Assembly (NCBI GenBank): GCA_018806985.1
Contig: JADANN010000362.1
Span: forward strand, 124,001-188,000
Origin: Angiostrongylus vasorum
Lineage: Eukaryota > Nematoda > Chromadorea > Rhabditida > Metastrongylidae
Reading direction: 5' to 3'
Length of the DNA: 64,000 nt
Part shown: positions 56,775 through 64,000 of the stretch, piece after piece
How the letters are laid out: the number at the start of each line of letters is the position of its first letter
How positions within the stretch are numbered: the stretch's first letter is position 1
Translations under genes and position numbers: made by a program
Notes under the pieces: generated by a model
Told to the model about the DNA's origin: nothing
Databases searched by the model: none
What the model saw: the letters and a program-made list of their open reading frames with translations, nothing else

Positions 56775-57020
56775 CAGCGTTAGTAAATCCTTTAAGGATG
56801 CACCGCACATTCAATTTTATCAAGCGTCGTACAGATGATTGAATGCACATTTGTCCTATACAATAATGTGCTGCTGGCTACCGATGTATTATCTCGGTAT
56901 TATTCTCGGTCCAGATAAATCTGATACCAATTTGCCGACTCCGGAAAGGTGACGTGCTTGATTTGCCAATCGTTGGGACTAAACCATGTGTACTGAGGGG
57001 TTGTTCTAACCCCTACACTG
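56775..57020 (-). mobile_element. SINE-A, diverged copy
   Basis: The tail (ttaaggatgcaccgcac), the gattgaatgcaca block and the aatttgccgactccgg block are in minus-strand order. The head is degraded. Confidence 0.65.
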
Positions 57021-57439
57021 CATGCGGCCAAACAATTTGGATATAAATCGTGTGAGGTTTCCGCCGGTCTGCTGCATAAAGGAATCGGCATGCTGCTCCA
57101 CATTACTGTGTCAAAATATTGTAACGCATCCTTATTAGTTAAAACAGTTATTTCTGTCCTCGGTATTTTCGATGAGGCTAACATAGTTAGCACGATCTTT
57201 TTTGTACGTGTATTAATTCAACGGTAAGAGTGTTTTATACAAATCATTTCTCCATGTCCGAAATAATTTGCAAATCCAACCGATTTTTCATTAAATGTAA
57301 AGATAAGTTGACTCTTCTGTTTGACAAGATTTTTGCTTCAACAACAGTGGCTTGTGGGTTAAAATTTTGGCATGGCATCAATTAGCTACAGCACAGTGGC
57401 TTCGATTTTTCGGGGTCAGAGAAATGAATCCCGTTTCTT

Positions 57440-57615
57440 TTACTGTGTTTAGCTATTTTGATACCCACGTATAGCTTGCTGTGCTCCGGCCGTGAGGGCT
57501 GGATATACTCACGGGTACCTTGCCAGCCGCTCCCAGAGTGGACATGGAGTTTATTCGTTGGAGGTAACTCCTAACCGCCTCTCATATATTTCCCCGTCTT
57601 ACAGGTAACTGGCTA
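57440..57615 (-). mobile_element. RTE 5'-region fragment
   Basis: Shares the cacgtatagcttgctg…tttattcgttggaggta series with 13440-13540 and 43320-43430. No coding part is present. Confidence 0.65.
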
Positions 57616-57939
57616 GAGATCCCTCGTATGAGGGAGATCCGTGGAGTGCTTTAACAATTAAAGAAAAACATGCAGGACATAGGAAATTATAGTACTGCTA
57701 GTGAATGAGTTAATTTGGTCGTCATAATTATTGTGCTCCGTACTCTTTTATTGCACATTTGAAGGAGGGTTTCAAAATACGTTACACCCAAAAAAATGAA
57801 TCATAATTAACTAAGAAATATTTGCATAACCAAAGTTTATGAGTTGGCACAATATTGAAGTCTTCTCCAAATGCACACCTAAACCAGGCAATGCAAAGAT
57901 AGCTACTTACGAATGCAATTTAAACGTCTATTTCTCAAT

Positions 57940-58582
57940 TTGTTTATATTGTTGAGCTTACACGAGGTTGATATGAGATGCTCATTCGGCTAAAGTTTCG
58001 ACGTCTTCCTCTTCATCAGAGCCGACGATCCTTGTCGATGGTCCACAGTTGTTCTTCCAGACGCCAGTCTTCGTCTAGCATCGAAACGGACCTTCCTCAC
58101 CTGAGCATCTCCGAAAGAGCCATACTCACCCGGCGCCGCTCTTTTATACAGGGCGGTTGTTGTTGATATGATTATCACCTGATGATAAATTGTAATATAA
58201 ACAAATGTTCGTTATTTGACTACCGAGGTTTAATGACGGTCGTTTTCAAAATTACCGTTTTGCTATTCGCCGTGTGCTAGCTAACATAATGCCGACTGTC
58301 GCAGGGTGGATTATCCATTGGAAGACAAATTATTATCAAAGGATAACAACATCAAAAACAACGAGTATCGCCTTGTGAGTATGGCTCATTCGAGAGAGAT
58401 GCTCCACTGAGAAGATCCAGCTCGATGCGCGACAGAAGATACCACCTCGAGAACACGAAGAACTGTGGACCATGGAGTCGGAACATCGGAGCTACTGAAA
58501 GTGAAATTGTCGAAACGTTAGCCGAATAAACATCTCATATTCTCATATCAACTTCGCGTAAGCTCAACAATATAAACAAATG
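57940..58582. mobile_element. Family D foldback element, full length
   Basis: The ends 57940-57975 and 58548-58582 are inverted repeats (tttatattgttgagctta against its complement), continued inside by the inverted ttcggctaaagtttcgac/gtcgaaacgttagccgaa pair and the cgatggtccacag/ctgtggaccat pair. The element is 643 bp with no transposase, so it is non-autonomous. Confidence 0.85.
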
Positions 58583-58749
58583 TTGATTATTACAGCACCG
58601 AGGGTAAATGACGGTCGGTTTCAAAATTATTGTCTATTTCTCAATTTGAGCTCTTCTACACGAACAGAGCATTTATGGGTAAATAATCTTCTTGCTATAT
58701 GACGCCTTTATCTATTCAGAAAAACGCTTGATTATTTTTCTATACGGTT

Positions 58750-59035
58750 GAATCGTTCCCGTAATGCTCAAAGCTGAAGAGATATGAGCAAAAGCTTGGA
58801 ACGTCAGATGGGATTTGAAAATATCATTATCCCTACCAGGTAGTCGCGTGGGGAGTGATTGCTGGTAGCACAGATGGAAAGTAAAAGCATGGCTGAGAAG
58901 AAGTCGAAGCAAGGCTTCCAGTTGGTTGAGTAGGGCAGTACGTGAGGCCCCGGTACGAGTAATTGCAGACTCGAAGCCATCTTGAGAACCCGAGTGTAGC
59001 TCATATTTCAGCATCCTTGTAGTTGGATCAAATAA
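58750..59035 (+). mobile_element. Family C copy, diverged inverted pair
   Basis: The right half has the tRNA-like unit (ggttgagtagggcagtacg; GCAGACTCGAAGCC) and the family end catatttcagcatccttgtag. The left half carries a weak opposite unit (atatgagcaaaagcttgg). Confidence 0.55.
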
Positions 59036-59064
59036 TAATTTAATTCAATTGATAATTTCATACC

Positions 59065-59445
59065 TACCAACGCTTTACCGCCTCATCGTGGCTGGTAGGT
59101 ATTCCTGGGTGTGGGACTGCGATGTACAGTGGGGTGATTGGTGCCCCGGCAGATCTGCCAAGCTGAGAAGGGGTCCGGCGTTTCCATCAAAGAAGCCCAG
59201 GTAAGAGTTAACCAGTACCAGAATCCACCACCGTCCTGATATCAAAGTCGCATGGTGGCAAATCTCCCTCTGATCCACAAGTGCTGCGACTGCTGGTCGT
59301 GGTGACGACCTGGGGCAGACGTTGACCAGGCTGTCCTCGGGATTCCAGGAAACAACAATGGCTTAACCACCAAATCTCCGAAAAATGGTGATTATGCTGG
59401 GGTCCGCACAACTAGTGAGGACGGGCCGTTCGAGTATCAAGTAAG
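59065..59445 (+). mobile_element. Family E copy
   Basis: Full-length copy, hairpin head at 59070-59100, end at gagtatcaagtaag. The next copy in the same orientation starts 330 bases further on. Confidence 0.75.
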
Positions 59446-59774
59446 TAAGGAATAATTTCATAGTCTCTTGAGGTTAGCCATGAGAACTTTGTGCTATTAG
59501 TGGATGGTCATGTAGCACCAGTTGTGGGTATCTCCAATCAGCTGTATTGACTATTATTGATCAAGAGACTGATATTATTCTCCATTGTGTTCGAACTTAA
59601 TCATCACCACGGGCGAGGATCGCAAGAGAAGAAACCACTGAACAATGTATGTATGGTGCCACTTAATACTCGTGAACACCTGTCGGTCAGCAGTAGAAGT
59701 GTTACTATTGATAAGAGTATTATGTAGCAAGCACCTTGTAGAATTTATACTTTGCAAATCTAAGCTATCGCACC

Positions 59775-60160
59775 TCCCAGCAGTTTACCGCTTCATCGTG
59801 GTTGGGAGGTGTTCCTGGGTGTCGGGTGGTGATATACAGCGGTGGAATTCGTCCCTCCAGTAGGGTCTGCCAAGCTAAGAAGGAGTCCAGTGTTTCCATC
59901 AAGAAGCCCAGCTAAGAGTGAACCAATAAAAGGATCCACCGCCGTCCTGATATCAAAATAGTTGCATGGGGGAAATCTCTCTCTGATCCACAATGGCCGC
60001 CGACTGCCTGTGGTGGTGAAGACCTGGGTCAGACTTCACCCAAGCTGATCTCGGGATCCCAGGGATCCACAATGGCTAGACCAGCAATACTTCGAAAAGA
60101 CGGAAATTATGCTGAGGCACGTACAACCAGTGAGGGTAGGCCATCCAAGTATCCAAGGAC
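59775..60160 (+). mobile_element. Family E copy
   Basis: Full-length copy with the head cctcccagcagtttaccgc and the end tccaagtatccaagg. Same orientation as 59065-59445. Confidence 0.75.
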
Positions 60161-60243
60161 AATCGTATGGGTTTAAAATGGCAAATATTATCCACCCAGA
60201 AATTTAACGGCAGCATATCAAGGTCCATGTCAATGCTGCAATT

Positions 60244-60957
60244 TTAAGACATCGCAAATATGCTGCAGCTGTAGCTGTAGCTGTAGTCCCGTTGATCGTC
60301 GAGTGACTCGAGCGGGCGCCAGTAAGTCTTCCATTTTTCCCTGTCGCGTGCTAGAGTAGCCCAATGGGTTCTGCTCGCTCTAGAGACTCGTCGAGCATCA
60401 TATCTTTCTTCAAGGCTCTTTGAGAAGAACTCTGACCATCGGGTCGGTGGTCTTCCTGCAGTACGTTTGACATCCCGAGGAATCCAGTCACTAACGGCTC
60501 TTGTCCATCGGTTGTCATTCATACGCATTACGTGTCCGTCCCACCTTATCTTCGACTGTTTGGCGTACAGAACGGCATCTTTGATTTTTGAACGCCGACG
60601 CAGATCAGAGCTTCGGATCCCTTCCCTTACTTGTGTGGAACGGTATACTCCTAGCATCGCCCATTCGACTGTGCGTTCAATAACGCTAAGTGACCTTTCA
60701 TCCTGTTTACGCAGCGACCAAGTGTCTGACGCGTACGTTAGGGCAGGAAGTACCGTTGAGTCGAAAAGGTCGGCGCGGAGTCGGGTGTTCCTTGTTCTCT
60801 TCACGACATCCTCGTTGCTCTTGAAAGTACCCCAAGCTGCTCGTTTCCGCAAATATGCTACGACAGAAAATGTAGGAGTGAGAGTGACAGCGATAGTAGT
60901 TAAAAAAAGCTCTGAAGCTTTCGGCGTTGTCCTGTTCCTGAAGGATGCGCCATGCAT
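60244..60957 (-). mobile_element. RTE retrotransposon, 5'-truncated, intact C-terminal frame
   Basis: An open minus-strand frame of 237 codons. From about residue 35 on it matches the C-terminal part of RTE-type polyproteins (TRLRADLFDSTVLPALTYAS; RKQDERSLSVIERTVEWAML; SKIRWDGHVMRMNDNRWTRA; RPPTRWSEFFSKSLEERYDA). The first 30 or so residues come from an adjoining SINE-A region and are not part of the element. The 3' end is a short tandem tail, four units of tagctg (60268-60290), as RTE elements often have. The absence of stops suggests a recent insertion. Confidence 0.85.
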
Positions 60958-61173
60958 TCGAATTCATCGTTCGAGGTGACTTAATGCATAAATGGCGCTT
61001 TTCAATGACTCTCAGTGGCCCACCGATGTGTCGAGCCAATGCTGCTATCCTTCCAGAAAAGCCTGGTACCAATTTGCCGACCCCCCGCAGGGTTGGAAGG
61101 CTTGGTGGGCCATACGCACGGGTATCGATTACACGTGTGTGTCGATGTGGTGCCTCCAACCACTGCGCGACGT
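60905..61173 (-). mobile_element. SINE-A copy next to the truncated RTE
   Basis: Minus-strand copy with box B GGTATCGATTAC and a full body. Its 3' tail adjoins the 5' truncation point of the RTE copy. Confidence 0.88.
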
Positions 61174-61271
61174 AAGCATGAAAAAATTTTGTTGAATGCA
61201 AGAACGAATACTTTTTAGGTTTTTTTTACTCTTTCCACTATTTTTTTTTGCTCCACACTTTATTTGACCAG

Positions 61272-61644
61272 GAAAACCAGATGAGGAAAAATTCTCAACG
61301 AATCGACCAAAAACAAATGAACTGCAGCAGTGGCATTGCAGCCGCTGTTATTGGCCAGCTGGCTAGCCGAATGAATCGGTCACGTGAAATTAGCTGTTCC
61401 TTAAAAGTTGTCCGTGGCAGTGAAGTGACATATTCGTAAAAGAAATCCTCAGAAAGCGAAAAAGAAGTGGAAAGCATAAGCCTGTCATAGCACGAAGTAG
61501 ACCTAATTACCGCTTTGTAGTTTTTCTGAGAATATTTTTCTGCAGGGCTCAGAGAACAATGACAGCGATCCGGCTGCAATCCCTCATTTAGTGGCGGAGA
61601 TAGTGATCCTTAAAAAGGATTTAAACAATCCTTTTAGTATTTAG
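61272..61644 (+). CDS. Candidate terminal exons, unknown protein
   Basis: Exon one, after a T-rich tract and TTGACCAG acceptor, spans 61272-61424 (ENQMRKNSQRIDQKQMNCSS…, AVIGQLASRMNRSREISCSL…) with a GTGACA donor, or ends at 61406 with GTTGTC. Exon two, after TTTTCTGCAG, spans 61546-61644 (GSENNDSDPAAIPHLVAEIV…LKKDLNNPFSI, stop). Phases agree with either donor. The sequence is polar with a short helical end. No family is recognised and upstream exons were not identified; the 54130 exon on the same strand is a possible partner. Confidence 0.45.
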
Positions 61645-61785
61645 ATCAGCCTTAGTATGTGTAGTTTCTCTAAAATTATCTAACCTCGTCATTTAGATTT
61701 AATATGCAGAGCGTGTTAGCTGGGATGTGTTAAGGCACACATATTCTACCGACTGTTGTTATCATTTCTACAGATGTTTTTTTGC

Positions 61786-62030
61786 TAGTGTAGCCTTTGT
61801 AGTGCAGTTGTTCGGAACACCTGACAAAACACATGCTCGTTGGTTTGATTCCACGCCGCAAGCTGAGCAAATTTCTATTTCCCTGAGAGATTAGACGAGA
61901 AAAAGATAAGTCGATATCGGTCATCGATTTCACTTAACATCGGTAGCCTTTCGTCAGTCACTGTATATGCCAAATATTCAATCGAGCACCTTTTTGATGC
62001 CTTATGGAGTAGGCTAAATTTCGCGCCACC
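61786..62030 (+). mobile_element. SINE-A, old diverged copy
   Basis: The head has TAGTGCAGTTG and GGTTTGATTCC boxes, and the body retains catcggtagcc…gtcactgtatatgcc and attcaatcgagcacc. The tail is not clear. Confidence 0.6.
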
Positions 62031-62159
62031 TACGATAGATGAACGTCTAACGCTCTTTAGTTTTTTTTAACCAATATGTGGCGTTTTCCACATTCGATTG
62101 AGCGTATAAGTAATTCGGATCTATTAACAAAGTGACTTCTGCTCATAAACCACTTTTCA

Positions 62160-62585
62160 TTAACGTCGTGTGGGCTTGACAATCAAAGGTGTTAATTTTT
62201 TAATGACAAGGTTAAATGCCGGTCGCTTTTGGAAATACTATTACGCTGTGTGCCAGGTGATCATGATACCGCCTACTACAAGGTGAATTGTCAGTAGAAA
62301 AAACAAATTACTACCGACCGACAGTCACAGTCATCAGTAACCATCATATGTAAAAGAGTGCTGCCGGAAGAGGTTCTCTCATTCGAGCGGTTCTTAACTG
62401 AAGATTCGACTCAATGCGACGATGAGGTTTTCGCATCGAGAAGTACGGCTGTAGACCAAGACTTTGAAATGTTAGCCGAATAAGCCATTTATCAAAAGCC
62501 TTTTTGCTATCTTTATGATCCAAAAAGGTGTTGATTACTAACACCGAAATTAAATGGCGGTCGATCTCTGATAAAAGACCTACTG
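62160..62585. mobile_element. Family D-related element
   Basis: Contains a taaatgccggtcg/aaatggcggtcg pair of motifs at both ends (62208 and 62553), a ctcattcgagcgg block and gaaatgttagccgaataagcc. It matches the interior and right arm of the 57940-58582 element. Confidence 0.5.
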
Positions 62586-62713
62586 TTCGAGCGAATGCTC
62601 ATTAACGACATGCCCAGATCCTTATAACGACAGTGAATACCGGATCAGTATTAATACGTCAGTGCCAGTGAAGACTTTGACCAGTCCATGTGCGGTGCCA
62701 CGAAGTCGTGCAG

Positions 62714-62865
62714 GAACTGCAACTGATCTTTCCATCGACTTTTTTCTCCGCTATACATTGAGTTTTTTCGAAATTCTCATGGAGTGGATGAGGAACAACA
62801 CACGGCGTGGGACAGCAAAGAGATCTGCGGAAAACTGTCATTCCAAAGAAAAAAAACGAGATCCG
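62714..62865 (+). CDS. Candidate internal exon, unknown protein
   Basis: After a CGTGCAG acceptor the frame gives TATDLSIDFFLRYTLSFFEI, then LMEWMRNNTRRGTAKRSAEN and a basic end at a perfect GTGAGT donor (62866). Start phase 1, end phase 0. It could follow the 61.3-61.6 kb exons if that gene continues, or belong to another gene. No domain is recognised. Confidence 0.4.
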
Positions 62866-62994
62866 GTGAGTGTAACAAGCTTGTTTTTAAGGAGAACAAT
62901 TCTATAATCCCACGTCTGAATGCCCGAAACCCGACACTTCCATAACACCAGGTAAAATCGACTCCACCAGCATTTAACGACATTAATTTAAAAA

Positions 62995-63265
62995 AAAGAA
63001 CAGAGCTCTCATCGTTGATCAATCTCTAAGGGATGCGCCATGCATTCGACTTCACTAAGCGTCGTTTGGAGGTGATTGAATGCAAATTTGGCCTTAAGAA
63101 TGACTCGCGGTGGCCAACCAATGTATCGAGCCAGTGCTGCTATCCTCCCAGACAAGTCTGGTACCAATTTGCCGACTCCGGAGGGATGGAGGGCTTGGTG
63201 GACCATGGTTGGATCGGTCCCACGTATGTATTGCAGGGCACCTCCGACCACTGCTCCAAACGCGG
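62995..63265 (-). mobile_element. SINE-A copy
   Basis: Minus-strand full-length copy. Box B is altered to GGATCGGTCCC. The head ends near 63265. Confidence 0.92.
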
Positions 63266-63461
63266 CCTTTTTTTACCGTTTTTTAACGACATTCATTAAA
63301 ACACCAAAAATCCTGAAGGAGATGCCGAACACAGATGCAGGATGTCTGAAGAATTTTGTGAAACGTGGATGTGAGCACAAGAATTTAATTCTAGAAGAGC
63401 TGGGATCCCCACTGTAAACATGAAGACGCCTCAGGTAATACAAAAGTGTGAAATTGATACT

Positions 63462-63750
63462 GGTTGCATGTAGCGTAGTACTTAGAACTGTCTTACAATG
63501 CACAGATGGTCTTTGGTTCGACTTCTTGTGTTAGGCTTGTCGAGCTCTCTATCCGCTTGAGACTGGATAGTTTATGTCAAAGATGTCTGAGAATATAAAA
63601 AATGGAATCTGGTGATTGATAGCCCTCCGAAAAGCTATCCGAGGAGCCAAAGTTGTCAGACAAACACTAACTTCTCTTCTGCGATTCTTCGTGAAGCCGA
63701 GTGCATAGTGTGTCATTTGCGGAATTGATCCATGAAGAACCCTTTATGAT
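63462..63750 (+). mobile_element. SINE-A, strongly diverged copy
   Basis: Head GTAGCGTAGTACTTAGA and box B GGTTCGACTTC at 63470-63525. A tail-like gaagccgagtgcatagtgtg block lies at 63690. The middle is poorly conserved. Confidence 0.45.
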
Positions 63751-64000
63751 TTCTCCTCTATAATGATTTCTGGTGATTTAATAATACAAAACGAATTCAC
63801 CTCACAACAGCATATCACGCAATTTTCTTTGAAGGGCCCCAAAGGAAATCCTTACAATGACAGTTGTTATAGGGTTTGCAACAATATTTTACGATTATTC
63901 TGAACTGCAGAGATCTTCCTTTAATGGTAGGATTCAGCTTTCTTACACGAAAATTACAGGATAGTTGAATAATAAAAATCGTCGGAATTCTGTGCAGCAC
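63751..64000. other. Window end, no gene seen
   Basis: AT-rich, no supported feature. Confidence 0.4.

Noticed and set aside
60467..60979. 170-codon +-strand frame
   Set aside because: It is the complement of the RTE C-terminal coding region and has no recognisable protein character of its own.
1..64000. CRISPR array, bacterial operon or integrated virus
   Set aside because: No regularly spaced repeats with unique spacers, no ribosome-binding-site-led gene runs, and no viral structural or replication genes were seen.

Overview
The window looks like chromosomal DNA of a parasitic nematode, most likely a strongylid (hookworm-like) worm. The basis is eukaryotic genes with many small exons and short GT-AG introns, decayed RTE-type retrotransposons, a mariner relic, and introns crowded with short interspersed repeats. 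No species can be named from sequence alone, and no prokaryotic, viral or organellar gene was recognised.

The one firmly identified gene is a complete ABCC/MRP-type ABC transporter on the + strand (17423-30966, 28 exons, about 1372 residues in my model). It has two transmembrane domains and two nucleotide-binding domains (NBDs), an acidic linker and no TMD0. Its introns hold several mobile elements. One places its 3' tail just before an acceptor site. Another is a trinucleotide-rich hairpin element. The splice junction encoding the second Q-loop, beside a long TA tract, looks damaged or misassembled.

Layout. 0-5.8 kb: mostly gene-poor, with an acidic candidate exon pair at 1.24-1.53 kb and old SINEs. 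5.8-16.65 kb: an unrecognised +-strand gene with Ser/Pro/Arg-rich exons and a helical C-terminal part, its introns filled by a mariner relic, a MITE, two SINE types and an RTE 5' end. 16.8-31 kb: the ABC transporter. 31-45 kb: repeat-dominated, with a roughly 2 kb element of long inverted arms (34.7-36.6 kb) and a nested, decayed RTE element (40.1-43.6 kb). 45-64 kb: orphan exon candidates on + (46.5-47.2, 54.1, 61.3-61.6, 62.7 kb), a chain of minus-strand exons (49.8-51.0 kb), a 5'-truncated RTE with an open C-terminus (60.2 kb), foldback elements and many SINEs.

The main non-genic finding is a set of repeat families recognisable inside the window: (A) a roughly 280-bp tRNA-derived SINE with about 21 copies; (B) a roughly 350-bp second tRNA-headed SINE with four copies; (C) a tRNA-like-headed element that often occurs as inverted pairs; (D) foldback elements sharing ends; (E) a roughly 380-bp repeat with a hairpin head. 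Exon calls rest on reading frame and splice-signal reasoning only; no search was run.
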